From Nocardioides rotundus (GTDB lineage Bacteria; Actinomycetota; Actinomycetes; Propionibacteriales; Nocardioidaceae), in assembly GCF_019931675.1 (NCBI RefSeq), contig NZ_CP082922.1, positions 2,061,001-2,125,000 on the forward strand: a stretch of 64,000 nucleotides of DNA. Reading direction: 5' to 3'. Below are positions 1 through 8,875 of this stretch, piece after piece. Below the pieces are notes generated by a model. The model had not been told where the DNA came from, searched no databases, and was given only the letters and a program-made list of their open reading frames with translations. The stretch's first letter is position 1. Each line of letters begins with the position of its first letter. Both the position numbers and the translations under genes were made by a program.

Positions 1-123
1 GAACAGGAGCGCCGGGACGCCGGCCTCGAGCATGCCGCGGCGCCCCCCGAGGGCCCGGGCCAGCTGGCCGCGGACGACCTGCTCGACGGTCTCCACGGTG
101 GCAGGAGGCGGGGTGTCGCTCAC
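1..123 (-). CDS. DUF3159 family membrane protein, N-terminal fragment
   Basis: Only the first 41 codons are in the window; the gene runs off the left edge. The start is GTG, and its bases form a GTGA overlap with the stop of the OB-fold gene upstream, so the two are translationally coupled. The visible protein reads VSDTPPPATVETVEQV followed by QLARALGGRRGMLE and a hydrophobic run, which is the usual opening of actinobacterial DUF3159 proteins, multi-pass membrane proteins of unknown function. In mycobacteria the same OB-fold/DUF3159 pair lies beside dut. The family call rests on this short opening and on context. Confidence 0.7.
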   Translation of the reverse strand, partial: MSDTPPPATVETVEQVVRGQLARALGGRRGMLEAGVPALLF

Positions 124-485
124 GGGATCAGCTCATAGCGGGGGTTGTAGATCACCCGGTCCCGGTCGTGCCGGCCGATCCGCCCGCGCACCTGTATCGA
201 GGCGCCAGGTGCGATCCCGGCGATCCGCCGCCGCCCCAGCCAGACCAGGTCGATCGCGCCGGTGCCGTCGTAGAGCTCGGCCTCCAGGGCGGGCACTCCC
301 CCGCGCGGACGCAGGGTCACCGTGCGCAGGGTGCCGCGCAGCACGACCATCTCCCGGTCGGGGGCCTCGCCGATCGCGGTCGCTCCGCCGTGCTCGACGT
401 ACTCCTGGCGCAGGGCACGGTCGTGCTCCTCGGCGCTGTTGGCCCAGCGCGACAGGGCGCCGCGCAGCCGGCTCTTCTCGGGCAT
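120..485 (-). CDS. OB-fold nucleic-acid-binding domain protein
   Basis: A 121-residue soluble protein. Residues about 40-118 form a single OB-fold of the tRNA-anticodon type: a beta-rich stretch VVLRGTLRTVTLRP, then ELYDGTGAIDLVWLG and IAGIAPGASIQVRGRIG. Such domains bind single-stranded nucleic acid, but the partner of this small actinobacterial family is unknown. A TAGGAT hexamer (493-498, minus strand) ends 8 bases before the ATG, so the mRNA is probably leaderless. The gene heads a two-gene unit with the DUF3159 gene. DUF3710 and dut, upstream on the same strand, form the next unit 39 bases away. Confidence 0.75.
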   Translation of the reverse strand: MPEKSRLRGALSRWANSAEEHDRALRQEYVEHGGATAIGEAPDREMVVLRGTLRTVTLRPRGGVPALEAELYDGTGAIDLVWLGRRRIAGIAPGASIQVRGRIGRHDRDRVIYNPRYELIP

Positions 486-524
486 GGTTGAAATCCTAGG
501 CGGTGGCCCGCGACCCGGCCCGGC

Positions 525-1148
525 TCACTCGGCCCGGCGGGCCTGGGGCGGCAGATGCAGCGGCAGCGCCTCGCCCACGGGCATCGCCTCGGTCCCCCGG
601 TGGACCACCACGGCAGCGAGCGTGTCGTCCCACTCGGAGGTGTCCTCCTCGACGGCCGGACGGCCCAGGAAGGTCGCCCGCAGCAGCCAGCGGTCGCCGT
701 TGATCCCGACGACCCGGGTCGGCGCGACCGCCTCCTCGCCCTCCGGCGTGGTCGCCGGCCGCCGGCACAGCAGCTCGGTGCCGAAGCGGCCCTCGCGCTC
801 CGCGGCCTGGCCGCCGGCGCGCTGGGTCTCGGCAGCCAGCTGGGGGCGTACGTCGTCCCAGAGGTCGCCGTTGCGTGGAGCCGCGAAGGCGCGCACCTCG
901 ACCGCGCCGTCCGGGCCGACGATCAGCACCGCCTGGACGGTGCCGGACTGCTCGTCGACCTGCAGGCGCACCTCGCGCTCGGGGATCTGCCGCAGCCGCA
1001 GCGAGCCCAGGTCCACCAGCTCCTCGTCCTCAGGTACGTCGGCGGAGTCCTGCGGCCACCCCTCTCGGGGGGACGGCGCCTGCTCGGCCGCGGCGTCCGG
1101 GGTCTCCTCGGCGGGGACCTCCGGCTCAGACTTGCGTCGGAACTTCAC
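525..1148 (-). CDS. DUF3710 domain-containing protein
   Basis: A 207-residue acidic protein of the actinobacterial DUF3710 family. The first 40 residues are charged and probably disordered ([15 protein letters not shown]). The conserved core starts around [20 protein letters not shown] and continues through [28 protein letters not shown] and [19 protein letters not shown]. Its function is unknown. The GTG start overlaps the dut stop by 4 bases (GTGA), so it is translated with dut. The same order, dut-DUF3710-(gap)-OB-fold-DUF3159, is kept in mycobacteria (Rv2697c to Rv2693c), which suggests a conserved but unexplained partnership. No membrane segment or signal peptide is visible. Confidence 0.8.
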   Translation of the reverse strand: MKFRRKSEPEVPAEETPDAAAEQAPSPREGWPQDSADVPEDEELVDLGSLRLRQIPEREVRLQVDEQSGTVQAVLIVGPDGAVEVRAFAAPRNGDLWDDVRPQLAAETQRAGGQAAEREGRFGTELLCRRPATTPEGEEAVAPTRVVGINGDRWLLRATFLGRPAVEEDTSEWDDTLAAVVVHRGTEAMPVGEALPLHLPPQARRAE

Positions 1149-1639
1149 TCGCTCTCCTCGCGCTCTCCGGTGGCGGGCCCGAACCCGCCGGTGGAACCGT
1201 AGCCGCCGGTGCCGCGGACCGACTCGGGCAGGGCCCCGACCTCCTCGAAGGCCACGCGCTCGACCCGCTGCACGACCATCTGGGCCACGCGGTCACCGCG
1301 CCGCAGCTCGACGGTCTCGTGCGGGTCGTGGTTGACCAGCAGCACCTTCACCTCGCCACGGTAGCCCGCGTCCACGGTGCCGGGTGTGTTGACGATGGAC
1401 AGGCCGTGCCGCGCGGCCAGGCCCGAGCGCGGCTGGACGAAGGCGGCAAAGCCCTCGGGCAGGGCGATCGCGATCCCGGTGGGCACCAGGACCCGCTCGC
1501 CGGGGGCGAGGCTGACGTCGACGGCGGTGAGCAGGTCGGCCCCCGCGTCACCGGGGTGGGCGTACGACGGCAGCGGCAGGTCGGCGTCGAGGCGCTGCAC
1601 GGCCACGCGGAGCGAGGGGGCGTCGGGGCTGTCGGGCAC
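1145..1639 (-). CDS. dut: dUTP diphosphatase (dUTPase)
   Basis: Trimeric dUTPase: it hydrolyses dUTP to dUMP and pyrophosphate, keeping uracil out of DNA and supplying the dTMP precursor. All five family motifs are present in the 164-residue product: PGDAGADL (29-36), [10 protein letters not shown] (70-79), [16 protein letters not shown] (84-99) with the catalytic Asp, GDRVAQMVV (105-113), and the Gly-rich C-terminal arm [13 protein letters not shown] (142-154). I chose the GTG start rather than the ATG nine bases upstream (1648). A TAGGAT hexamer (1647-1652) overlaps that ATG and lies the usual 8 bases before the GTG, which implies a leaderless message. The gene is divergent from the DUF3093 gene and coupled to DUF3710. 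Confidence 0.95.
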   Translation of the reverse strand: MPDSPDAPSLRVAVQRLDADLPLPSYAHPGDAGADLLTAVDVSLAPGERVLVPTGIAIALPEGFAAFVQPRSGLAARHGLSIVNTPGTVDAGYRGEVKVLLVNHDPHETVELRRGDRVAQMVVQRVERVAFEEVGALPESVRGTGGYGSTGGFGPATGEREESE

Positions 1640-1691
1640 GGGCGGCATCCTACGGACGGGCGCTGCCGACCCACCTTCTAGGCTGACCCTC

Positions 1692-2198
1692 GTGACTTCG
1701 GCCCGCCTGCGCTTCGACGAGCGTCTCAGCGTCCCCCTCCGGTGGTGGGTCCAGGCGACCATGCTGGTCGCGAGCTTCTGGCTGGCCATGATCGTGGCGC
1801 TCCCCGCAGTGGCCGCGTGGGCGATCACCGCGGGCGTGGGCGCGCTGGCCGCGGCGCTGCTGCTGTGGTGGGGCTCGGCCCGGGTCCAGGTGGACGGCGA
1901 CTGGTTCCGCGCCGGCCGCGCACGGATCCAGCCCAGGTACCTCGGCGAGGCGCGAGTGCTGGACGCCGAGGCTACCCGCCGCACCGCCGGTGTCGACGCC
2001 GATGCCCGCGCCTACCTGCTGATCCGGCCCTACCTCAAGCGGTCGGTGCGCGTGGAGCTGCGCGACCCCCGCGACGCCACGCCGTACTGGCTGGTGAGCA
2101 GCCGCCGACCCGAGCAGCTCGTGACCGCCCTCACGGGGGTGGTCGGCCACCCCGAGGACGCGGATAGGCTGGGCACCCCCCACTCACAGGAGGACTGA
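1692..2198 (+). CDS. DUF3093 domain-containing membrane protein
   Basis: A 168-residue protein with two closely spaced hydrophobic segments near residues 20-40 and 42-60, then a cytoplasmic domain ([46 protein letters not shown]) typical of the actinobacterial DUF3093 family, whose function is unknown. It is divergent from dut, as in mycobacteria (Rv2698). The GTG start is set by a TAGGCT hexamer at 1679-1684, which ends 8 bases before it, so the mRNA is probably leaderless. The TGA stop directly abuts the ATG of the DUF4235 gene. Confidence 0.8.
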   Translation: MTSARLRFDERLSVPLRWWVQATMLVASFWLAMIVALPAVAAWAITAGVGALAAALLLWWGSARVQVDGDWFRAGRARIQPRYLGEARVLDAEATRRTAGVDADARAYLLIRPYLKRSVRVELRDPRDATPYWLVSSRRPEQLVTALTGVVGHPEDADRLGTPHSQED

Positions 2199-2531
2199 AT
2201 GGCACAGGCAGAGCCGGCTCAGACGACCAAGGTCTGGCAGGCATTTTCCCTGGGGTCCGCGCTGCTCGCCGCGGCCGTGGCGAAGAAGGGGCTCAACACC
2301 TTCTGGCAGCGCGCCACCGGCAAGAACCCGCCCGCCAACCCGGCCGACCCCGACGTGGACGTCTGGGAGGCCGTCGCCTGGGCTGCGGTGAGCGGCACCG
2401 CGATCGCGATCGCCCGGATGTTCGCCGCGCGGCGTGCGGCCAACTACTACGTCCGCACCACCGGCAAGCTCCCCGGCGACCTGCGCCGGGACGACCAGGA
2501 CGCGAAGTCCGCGCCCGCGGCGCAGTCCTGA
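2199..2531 (+). CDS. DUF4235 domain-containing small membrane protein
   Basis: A 110-residue protein with two hydrophobic segments (about 14-32 and 56-78) separated by a polar loop containing NPPANPADPDVDVWEAV, and a basic tail after the second segment (ARRAANYYVRTTGKLP). This is the pattern of the actinobacterial DUF4235 family, whose function is unknown. The ATG follows the DUF3093 stop with no gap, and a strong GGAGG sits 6 bases upstream inside the end of that gene, so the two genes form an operon. It ends 13 bases before a strong bidirectional terminator. Confidence 0.8.
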   Translation: MAQAEPAQTTKVWQAFSLGSALLAAAVAKKGLNTFWQRATGKNPPANPADPDVDVWEAVAWAAVSGTAIAIARMFAARRAANYYVRTTGKLPGDLRRDDQDAKSAPAAQS

Positions 2532-2544
2532 CCCACGACGCACA

Positions 2545-2579
2545 CGAGGCCGCCACCGGCTCATCCGGTGGCGGCCTCG
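2545..2579. terminator. Bidirectional terminator between DUF4235 and DUF4193 genes
   Basis: A perfect 15-bp inverted repeat (CGAGGCCGCCACCGG and its complement) with a 5-base loop lies between two convergent genes, with a short T pair after it. Its strength and position fit a terminator used from both sides. Confidence 0.8.
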
Positions 2580-2598
2580 TTCGCGTGAAGTGGGGGGA

Positions 2599-2889
2599 TC
2601 AGACGCAGTCGCGGCAGATCAGGTTCTTCTCATCGGCCAGCTGGCTGCGGTGGTGGACCAGGAAGCAGCTCATGCAGGTGAACTCGTCCTCCTGGCGCGG
2701 CTTGACCTCCACCGCGAGCTCCTCGTGGGAGAGGTCGGCCCCGGGCAGCTCGAACGACTCGGCGGCCTCCGCCTCGTCCTCATCGACCTTGCCCGAGTTC
2801 TTGTCGTGCCGACGAGCCTTGAGCTCCTCGATGCTCTCCTCTGAGGACTCTTCGTCGGTCTTGCGTGGTGCGTCGTAGTCAGTCGCCAT
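2599..2889 (-). CDS. DUF4193 zinc-ribbon-like protein
   Basis: A 96-residue acidic protein. It opens with MATDYDAPRKTDEES. The conserved C-terminal half carries FTCMSCFLVHHRSQLA and NLICRDCV, that is CxxC...CxxC, which would bind one zinc atom. This is the actinobacterial DUF4193 family (Rv2699c in mycobacteria), always short and of unknown role. The same neighbour order (dut, DUF3093, DUF4193, inositol phosphatase) is found there. The start ATG is preceded by a weak AAAGACGACG leader. It converges on the DUF4235 gene, with a shared terminator between them. Confidence 0.85.
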   Translation of the reverse strand: MATDYDAPRKTDEESSEESIEELKARRHDKNSGKVDEDEAEAAESFELPGADLSHEELAVEVKPRQEDEFTCMSCFLVHHRSQLADEKNLICRDCV

Positions 2890-3046
2890 CGTCGTCTTTC
2901 GCTTGCCGGGGTGTGGGGAATCGTGGAACCCGATGGTGTCGGCGCAGATTGTGCACCATCACGGCCCGGCGGCCAGCATCGGTCTCACGTGTCCGCCCCA
3001 ACGAACGGGGCCGGGCTGCTATTCCGCCCCATGACCGGCGGTCGGC

Positions 3047-3065
3047 GCACCCCCCGGAGGGGTGC
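3047..3065 (-). terminator. Hairpin just after the sortase gene
   Basis: GCACCCC and GGGGTGC form a 7-bp stem with a 5-base loop, starting 4 bases after the sortase stop codon on the minus strand. No T tract follows, so termination is likely but not certain. The rest of 2890-3068 shows no gene. Confidence 0.45.
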
Positions 3066-3068
3066 TGA

Positions 3069-3638
3069 TCAGGCCGGGACCTCCACGCCCAGGGGCCGCG
3101 CGACCACGACGATGTTGCGGGTGTAGACACCGTTCCGCCACCCTGTGCAGGTCACCAGCACGAGCCGCCCGCGCCGCCGGTCCTGCGCGAAGACACTGGG
3201 TGCGCGCTGCGCCAGCTCGGCTCGGGACCACACCATGCGGCGGGTCACCTCATAGGTCATGGGCCGGCCGGTGGTGCCCAGTCGCACCTTGTTCCCGGGG
3301 CGCAGCCGGCCGAGGCGGTTCATCACCCCGCCGCCGGAGTGCACCGTGTGCCCGGTGAGGACCACCTGTCCGCGCTGCTGGCCGGGCCGGGCGCTGCTGC
3401 GCCACCAACCCACCTGGGAGGTGTTCGCCGGCGGGTCGAGCACGGCCTCGGCGGACACCTCGATCGGCACCACCTTCGCGCTCAGGCCGATCGCCGGCGC
3501 GCTGATCCGCGTGGGCGTCTGCGGAGCCGCCATGGCGGCGTACTCCACGTCCGGGCCGCGGTCGTCGGGCCAGATCACTCCGGCGAAGACCATCAGCAGG
3601 GACAGCGACACCAGGGTCGCGGTGATCCGGGAGGCCAT
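3069..3638 (-). CDS. Class F sortase
   Basis: A 189-residue membrane-anchored transpeptidase. An N-terminal signal-anchor (residues 5-22, ITATLVSLSLLMVFAGVIW) is followed by the sortase beta-barrel. The catalytic residues are in place: His97 in VVLTGHTVH, Cys164 in LVLVTCTGW and Arg174 in VYTRNIVVV. The short barrel and the TC..W...YTRN signature fit the actinobacterial class F. Sortases cut a C-terminal sorting signal and join the protein to a nucleophile, usually peptidoglycan, though class F substrates are poorly known. The gene starts 8 bases after the stop of a large secreted protein gene and is probably cotranscribed with it. No other sorting-signal protein is visible nearby. Confidence 0.85.
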   Translation of the reverse strand: MASRITATLVSLSLLMVFAGVIWPDDRGPDVEYAAMAAPQTPTRISAPAIGLSAKVVPIEVSAEAVLDPPANTSQVGWWRSSARPGQQRGQVVLTGHTVHSGGGVMNRLGRLRPGNKVRLGTTGRPMTYEVTRRMVWSRAELAQRAPSVFAQDRRRGRLVLVTCTGWRNGVYTRNIVVVARPLGVEVPA

Positions 3639-3646
3639 CGGGCCCC

Positions 3647-4909
3647 TCAGGAGGTGGTACGGCGACCCGCCACCGCGCCGGCCAGGCCCGCAGCGATCAC
3701 CAGACCGAGCAGCAGCCGGCCCACCAGGTCCCCGTCCTGCTGGGGGCGGGCGTCGGCCGAGGCACGCTCGACACCGGAGGTCACCGTCCGCGGAATGGGG
3801 GCGGGCTTGGGCGCCGGGGGCGCCGGGGCGGCCTTCGGCGGGGCGGGCTGGGCCGCCGGCTGGGCGACCGGCGCCCGGTCCGCGCTGACGCAGTGCGACC
3901 GGGCGATCTCGATGCCGGCGAGCGTGGGCGCGCCGAACTGCTTCGCCGCCGGCAGCACGTTGGCGTCCAGAGCGGTCACGGTGATCTCCCGGTCGCCGCG
4001 CACCTGCTTATTGAGGACGACGTCGAGGACGTTGTCCTGCAGCGGGGCGAGCTGGTCGGCGACCGGCTTCACGGCCTGGTCGACGATCTGCTTCCGGATC
4101 TCGTCGGTGAGTCCGTTGATCGGGTCCAGCTGGTCGCTGATGTTGACCCGGAGCGCGGCGAGGATCTGGTCGGCGATGACGTCGAGGTCGGTCGCCAGCC
4201 GGGTGTTCGGCGGCGGGTTCACCGGCACGTCGATGAGGTTGACGTCGTCGAACTGACCGCCCTCGAGGTAGACGCTCACGTCGGTCAGCTGGGAGGCTCC
4301 GCGGGCGCCGGCCCGGTCGGCGGTGCACTGGGACTGGATGGCGCCGAAGTCGGCGAGGATGCCGGGGTTGCCGAGCTCTCCCTGCAGCTGGGCGGTGCCC
4401 TGGGCGATCGCGTTCTCGACCTGGTCGGTCAGCGGCGCGGCAGCGTCCCCCAGCTCGCCGAGGATGGGCCCGAGCTCGGGCGGTGCGTTGTCCGGGTCGA
4501 GGATCGTGGAGAGGTCGAGCTGGGCGAGGGTGAGCGTCACGTTCCGGCCCGGGGTGAGGCAGTAGGAGTTGCCGACGCGCACCACGGAGCCGCCGTCCCC
4601 GGCGACGCCGGAGCAGGCGGCCGAGGAGCCGTTGGGGCGGGCGATCGCGTCCTGGGCGAGGACGCCGAGGTTGAGCGCGTCCTGCGCACCGAGCACGGCG
4701 ACCGGCGGGTTCGTGGCGCCGGTCTTGGTGAGCCGGCTCCCGTCGTGCCGCGCCACCACGGTGCCGCTGTCCTGCGTCTGCCCGCCGATCGTGGCGCGGA
4801 TGGCGCTTGCGTCGCCCTGGGCGACGGTGGCGGCCTGTCCGGGTGCGGTGCTGGTCACGACGAAGCCGGCGGCCATGCCGACGGCGACGACACGCGTGCT
4901 GCGGCGCAT
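3647..4909 (-). CDS. Secreted cell-surface protein with C-terminal membrane anchor
   Basis: A 420-residue exported protein that I do not recognise by name. It has an N-terminal signal peptide (MRRSTRVVAVGMAAG with cleavage near GQAA), a long ectodomain with three widely spaced Cys, several amphipathic repeats (PLTDQVENAIAQG, LDPINGLTDEIRKQ), an Ala/Pro-rich spacer around residues 345-375 (APVAQPAAQPAPP), then a single hydrophobic segment and an Arg-Arg tail. This is the layout of a wall-spanning surface protein, but no LPxTG-like motif is visible before the anchor. The start at 4909 is preferred over an upstream in-frame codon because GGGAGGG lies 4 bases upstream. The adjacent class F sortase suggests, without proving, that it is a substrate. 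Confidence 0.65.
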   Translation of the reverse strand: MRRSTRVVAVGMAAGFVVTSTAPGQAATVAQGDASAIRATIGGQTQDSGTVVARHDGSRLTKTGATNPPVAVLGAQDALNLGVLAQDAIARPNGSSAACSGVAGDGGSVVRVGNSYCLTPGRNVTLTLAQLDLSTILDPDNAPPELGPILGELGDAAAPLTDQVENAIAQGTAQLQGELGNPGILADFGAIQSQCTADRAGARGASQLTDVSVYLEGGQFDDVNLIDVPVNPPPNTRLATDLDVIADQILAALRVNISDQLDPINGLTDEIRKQIVDQAVKPVADQLAPLQDNVLDVVLNKQVRGDREITVTALDANVLPAAKQFGAPTLAGIEIARSHCVSADRAPVAQPAAQPAPPKAAPAPPAPKPAPIPRTVTSGVERASADARPQQDGDLVGRLLLGLVIAAGLAGAVAGRRTTS

Positions 4910-4972
4910 CGATCCCTCCCTGGTGATGCGGACATCGAATCTCCTCACCACAACGAGAGTCGTAACCCGAAG

Positions 4973-5782
4973 TTACGTCTGGTCTCGCGAGAGGGTCAGG
5001 CCGCTCTCGGCGAGAAGCTCCACGAACCGCTCGAAGCTCTCGGCCGGCGCGCACGCGAGCAGCTCCTTGCCGTAGGCACCGGGCAGCATCGCGGTCCGCG
5101 CGCCGGCCTCGCGCGCCACCAGGGCCCCGGCGGCGTAGTCCCAGGGGTTGACGCCCTCCTCTGCATAGGCGTCCGCGCTGCCCTCGGCCACATGGCACAG
5201 GTCCAGCGCGCACGCGCCCATCCGGCGCAGGTCCCGCACCTTCGGCAGCAGCCGGGCCAGGGCGGTCGCCTGCACGGCCCGCTGGTCGGCGTCGTAGCCG
5301 AAGCCGGTGAGGACGAGCGACTCCTGCAGGGGCGGTGCGGTGCGTACGGCGAGGGGCCGGCCGTCGCGGGCGGCGCCGCCGCCCAGGGAGGCGGAGTACT
5401 CCACGCCGGTCGCCACGTTGCGGACCACTCCGGCCACGACCTCGCCGTCGACCTCGGCCGCCACGGACACGGCGTACTCCGGGAGCCCGTAGAGGAAGTT
5501 CACGGTGCCGTCGATCGGGTCGACGACCCAGCGGACGCCGGTCTGCGACCCCGCGGTCTCGCCCCGCTCCTCCCCCAGGATCGCGTCACCGGGGCGCAGC
5601 TCGGCGAGCCGCTGCCTGATCAGGTCCTCGCTGGCACGGTCGGCGACCGTCACGACGTCCACGCTGCTGCTCTTGGTGTCGGCGACGTCCACCCGGCCGC
5701 GGGCGTGCTCGGCGACCAGCTCGGCCGCCTCGGCGGCGACCTCGCGGGCGACCGTGAGCAGCTCCTCCGGTGTGACGGTCAT
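4973..5782 (-). CDS. Inositol monophosphatase family protein
   Basis: A 269-residue Mg-dependent phosphatase of the IMPase/FBPase/CysQ superfamily. Metal-binding motifs are complete: GEERGE (Glu71-Glu72), [12 protein letters not shown] (Asp88 and Asp91) and NPWDYAAG (Asp215). Family members dephosphorylate inositol 1-phosphate, fructose 1,6-bisphosphate, histidinol phosphate or PAP; sequence alone does not choose among them. A member (suhB) occupies the same place near sigA in mycobacteria. The ATG overlaps the hemH stop by 4 bases (ATGA), so it is translated with ferrochelatase even though no shared pathway is obvious. In the region between this gene and the surface-protein gene I see no clear terminator. 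Confidence 0.85.
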   Translation of the reverse strand: MTVTPEELLTVAREVAAEAAELVAEHARGRVDVADTKSSSVDVVTVADRASEDLIRQRLAELRPGDAILGEERGETAGSQTGVRWVVDPIDGTVNFLYGLPEYAVSVAAEVDGEVVAGVVRNVATGVEYSASLGGGAARDGRPLAVRTAPPLQESLVLTGFGYDADQRAVQATALARLLPKVRDLRRMGACALDLCHVAEGSADAYAEEGVNPWDYAAGALVAREAGARTAMLPGAYGKELLACAPAESFERFVELLAESGLTLSRDQT

Positions 5783-6873
5783 GCGCTCTGCTCCTGACCG
5801 AGAGCGGGGCGGGGCCCGCGGGGGTTGGCGCAGCACCCGGCAGGACACCGGTCCGGAAGGGCGAGGAAGCGGCCCACCGCCGGGCGCTCGGGTTCCTCCC
5901 CGCGCTCGGCGGCCGCGCGCTCGAGCAGCAGCTCGCGGACCATCGCCACGAACCGCGGGTCGATGCCGGGGGTGGCCGCGCGGACGAACGGCAGGCCGAT
6001 CTCCTCCGCGGTGGCCGCGGCCTCGGTGTCGAGGTCGTAGACGACCTCCATGTGGTCGGAGACGAACCCGACGGGGATCACCACCGCCGCGGTCGCGCCC
6101 TGCTTCCGGATCGTCCGCAGGTGGTCGTTCACGTCCGGCTCGAGCCACGGCACCTGGGGAGGGCCGGAGCGGGAGCAGAAGACCAGGTCGCTCTCCATCC
6201 GCCGGGTGGTGCGCTTGCGGACGCGCTCGGTCACCGCGGCGACGGCGCTGCGGTGCTGCGCGACGTAGGCCCCGCCCACCGGCCCGCTGGCGTCGTTCAT
6301 CGCCTCGGGGATGGAGTGGGTGACGAAGACGAGGTGCACGCGCTCCAGCGCGTCCGGCGGCAGCTCGGCCAGCGCGGTCAGGGTGGCGTCGACGACCGGC
6401 TCGATGAAGCCGGGATGGTTGAAGTAGAGCCGGAGCCGGTCCAGGACCGGGGCGCCCTCGACCTCCGCGACCGCGTCGGCGAGGTTCTCGCGGTACTGAC
6501 GGCACGAGGAGTAGCTGGAGTAGGCCGAGGTGATGAAGCAGGCGGCCCGGCGCACCCCGTCGTCGCGCATCTGGCGCACGGTGTCGGCCAGGTAGGGGTC
6601 CCAGTTGCGGTTGCCCCAGTAGATCGGCAGGTCGAGGCCGGCCCCGGCCAGGTCCTCGCGCAGCGCGGCCAGGAAGTCGCGGTTGAGGTCGTTGATCGGG
6701 GAGCGTCCGCCGAAGCCGTAGTAGTGCTCGCCGACCTCCTCCAGCCGCTCCCGCGGGATGCCCCGGCCCCGCGTCACGTTCTCCAGGAACGGGACGACGT
6801 CCTCGGGCTTCTCCGGCCCGCCGAAGGAGACCAGGAGCAGCGCGTCGTACGGGCTCGCGTCGGGACTGCTCAT
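5779..6873 (-). CDS. hemH: Ferrochelatase (coproporphyrin III type)
   Basis: Inserts ferrous iron into the porphyrin ring at the end of haem synthesis; in actinobacteria the substrate is coproporphyrin III (the name cpfC is also used). The 364-residue protein shows the family landmarks [44 protein letters not shown] and [10 protein letters not shown]. Cys124 and a C-terminal CPAGCC (Cys343, 347, 348) give four cysteines, matching the [2Fe-2S] cluster known in actinobacterial ferrochelatases. A TAGGAT hexamer (6880-6885, minus) ends 7 bases before the ATG, indicating a leaderless transcript. It is divergent from an MFS gene and coupled downstream to an inositol phosphatase gene. Confidence 0.95.
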   Translation of the reverse strand: MSSPDASPYDALLLVSFGGPEKPEDVVPFLENVTRGRGIPRERLEEVGEHYYGFGGRSPINDLNRDFLAALREDLAGAGLDLPIYWGNRNWDPYLADTVRQMRDDGVRRAACFITSAYSSYSSCRQYRENLADAVAEVEGAPVLDRLRLYFNHPGFIEPVVDATLTALAELPPDALERVHLVFVTHSIPEAMNDASGPVGGAYVAQHRSAVAAVTERVRKRTTRRMESDLVFCSRSGPPQVPWLEPDVNDHLRTIRKQGATAAVVIPVGFVSDHMEVVYDLDTEAAATAEEIGLPFVRAATPGIDPRFVAMVRELLLERAAAERGEEPERPAVGRFLALPDRCPAGCCANPRGPRPALGQEQSA

Positions 6874-6936
6874 GGGTCGATCCTAGGAGCGTCTCGAAGT
6901 GGCTCAGGAGCCGGTCACGGCCCTAGGCTCGCGCCG

Positions 6937-8112
6937 ATGCTCACGACCTACCGTCGGGTGCTCGCCCACCCCGGCGCGCTCGCGTTCAGCGGCACCGGGC
7001 TGGTCGCCCGGCTCCCGCTCTCGATGATGGGCATCGGCATCGTGCTGCTGGTCTCCTCGGTGACCGGGTCCTACACCATCGCGGGCTCGGTGTCGGCGGT
7101 GTACGTCGTCGCCAACGCCGTCTTCGCGGTCGTGCAGGGGCGGCTGGTGGACTCCCTGGGCCAGCATCGGGTGCTGCCCGTCGCCGCGGTCCTCTTCGCG
7201 GTCGGCCTCGGCGGGATCATGGTGAGCGCCCAGGCGGGCTGGCCGCTGACCGCGACGTATGCCGCGGCATTCCTCAGCGGGGCGAGCCTGCCCCAGGTCG
7301 GCTCGTGCGTCCGAGCCCGGTGGGCCCATGTGCTGCACTCGCCGTCCGAGCGGCAGACCGCCTTCGCGCTGGAGGCCGTCTTCGACGAGGTGGTCTTCGT
7401 CGCCGGCCCGGTGCTCGTGGCGATGCTCGCGACCGGGGTGCACCCGCTCGCGGGTCTCGCGGTGGCCCTGGTCGTCGGTCTGTTCGGCCCCCTGGCGCTG
7501 GCCGCCCAGCGCGGGACCGAGCCGCCGGTCCACCCGGTCCACCACGAGGACGGGACGCGCCCCGGCATGGTGTGGGGCGTCGTGGCGCCGCTGACCGGCG
7601 CGATGCTCGGCATGGGCGTGCTGTTCGGAGCGACCGAGGTCGCCACCATCGCCCTCGCCGAGAGCCAGGACGCGGCCCGATGGTCGGGCGTCCTGCTGGC
7701 CGCCTTCGCCGCCGGGAGCCTCCTGGCCGGCGTCGTCACCGGGGCCGTCGCCTGGCGCCGCGGGCCCGCGGCGCGCCTCGTGCTCGGGTCGCTGGGGCTG
7801 CTCGTCGCGTTCGGCCCCACTCCCTTCCTCGATTCGCTGCCCGTGCTCGGCGGCTGGCTGCTCGTCTGCGGCCTGTCGGTCTCGCCGGTGCTGATCGCGG
7901 GGATGTCGCTCGTGGAGCAGGCCTCCCCCGCCCGCCGGCTGACCGAGGCCATGGGCATCCTGCACACCGGCCTGGCCGCGGGGGTGGCGCTCGGTGCGGC
8001 GGTGGCCGGCGCCGTGGTGGACCGCCTGGGCGCCGGGCCGGCCTACTGGGTCTCCGTGGCCGCGGCCGTCGTCGCGGTCCTCTGCTCGCTGGCGGCCCGG
8101 CAGCGAGCCTGA
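6937..8112 (+). CDS. MFS transporter
   Basis: A 391-residue polytopic membrane protein with about 12 hydrophobic segments in two bundles joined by a charged loop (QRGTEPPVHPVHHEDGTR). The Major Facilitator A-motif region reads GRLVDSLGQHRVL after the second segment. The second half contains LLFGATEV-like stretches and a well-kept GAAVAGAVVDRLG near the end. The substrate cannot be told. The ATG is chosen because a TAGGCT hexamer (6924-6929) ends 8 bases before it, implying a leaderless message; the longer upstream open frame is antisense to hemH. It is divergent from hemH and convergent with the TRIC-type channel gene. Confidence 0.8.
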   Translation: MLTTYRRVLAHPGALAFSGTGLVARLPLSMMGIGIVLLVSSVTGSYTIAGSVSAVYVVANAVFAVVQGRLVDSLGQHRVLPVAAVLFAVGLGGIMVSAQAGWPLTATYAAAFLSGASLPQVGSCVRARWAHVLHSPSERQTAFALEAVFDEVVFVAGPVLVAMLATGVHPLAGLAVALVVGLFGPLALAAQRGTEPPVHPVHHEDGTRPGMVWGVVAPLTGAMLGMGVLFGATEVATIALAESQDAARWSGVLLAAFAAGSLLAGVVTGAVAWRRGPAARLVLGSLGLLVAFGPTPFLDSLPVLGGWLLVCGLSVSPVLIAGMSLVEQASPARRLTEAMGILHTGLAAGVALGAAVAGAVVDRLGAGPAYWVSVAAAVVAVLCSLAARQRA

Positions 8113-8132
8113 CCTCCGCCCGGGACGCGGGA

Positions 8133-8753
8133 TCAGACGTTGGCCGGTCCAGACATCGGCGCGGACCAGCGGCGCCACATCGCCAAGAGCCGCCAGCTCA
8201 GGCACAGGCCGGCGCCGCCGAGCGCGACGACGCCGAACGGGAGCCCGGCCCGGTCGAGCAGCACCGCCACGAGCGCCCCGGCGAGGGCGGGGGTGGCATA
8301 GAGCTCGCCGGCGAAGATGGTGGGGACGCGGCCGGAGAGGACGTCGCGCAGGATGCCGCCGCCGATCCCGGTGACCATGCCCATCAGGGCTGCCGGGAGC
8401 GGACCGAGGCCGTAGGCGGTGGCCTTGAGCGCGCCGGTGACGCAGAACAGCGCGAGCCCGAAGGCGTCGAAGACGTTGATCAGCCGCTCCTGCCGGCCGA
8501 TCGCGGGGTGAAAGGCGAAGACCAGCACCCCGGCGGCCATCGGCACCAGGAGATAGCGCCAGTCGGCCAGCGCGGCCGGCGGGGTCGCGTCGATCAGCAC
8601 GTCGCGCAGGAACCCGCCGCCGAGGCCGGTGGCCCCGGCGAGCACGAGGACGCCGAAGAGGTCGAGCTGCTTGCGCACCGCCATCAGGCCGCCGGAGATC
8701 GCGAAGACGAAGATGCCGAGCAGGTCGAGCACGATGAACGACGCGGGGACCAC
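8133..8753 (-). CDS. Trimeric intracellular cation channel (TRIC/UPF0126) family protein
   Basis: A 206-residue membrane protein with seven predicted helices arranged as an internal duplication. The two repeats carry the signature glycine-rich motifs GGGFLRDVL (45-53) and GGGILRDVL (131-139), preceded by FVFAISGGLMAVRKQLDLFG and LFCVTGALKATAYGLG. Prokaryotic TRIC homologues form trimeric monovalent-cation channels; a physiological role in bacteria is not settled. The start is GTG at 8753. A GATAG sequence lies about 10 bases upstream, weaker than the leaderless signals elsewhere. The gene stands alone, convergent with the MFS gene and divergent from sepH. Confidence 0.85.
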   Translation of the reverse strand: MVPASFIVLDLLGIFVFAISGGLMAVRKQLDLFGVLVLAGATGLGGGFLRDVLIDATPPAALADWRYLLVPMAAGVLVFAFHPAIGRQERLINVFDAFGLALFCVTGALKATAYGLGPLPAALMGMVTGIGGGILRDVLSGRVPTIFAGELYATPALAGALVAVLLDRAGLPFGVVALGGAGLCLSWRLLAMWRRWSAPMSGPANV

Positions 8754-8875
8754 ATGGGAACGCTATCGCCCGCCGCCCGGCTCGCCGCCACCGCTGCGGG
8801 CGGCGCAGCGGCGCGCTGGCGTAGGCTCGGCGCCACCAAGACCAGAACACGTGGGACCAAGGAGCTCGACCACCG

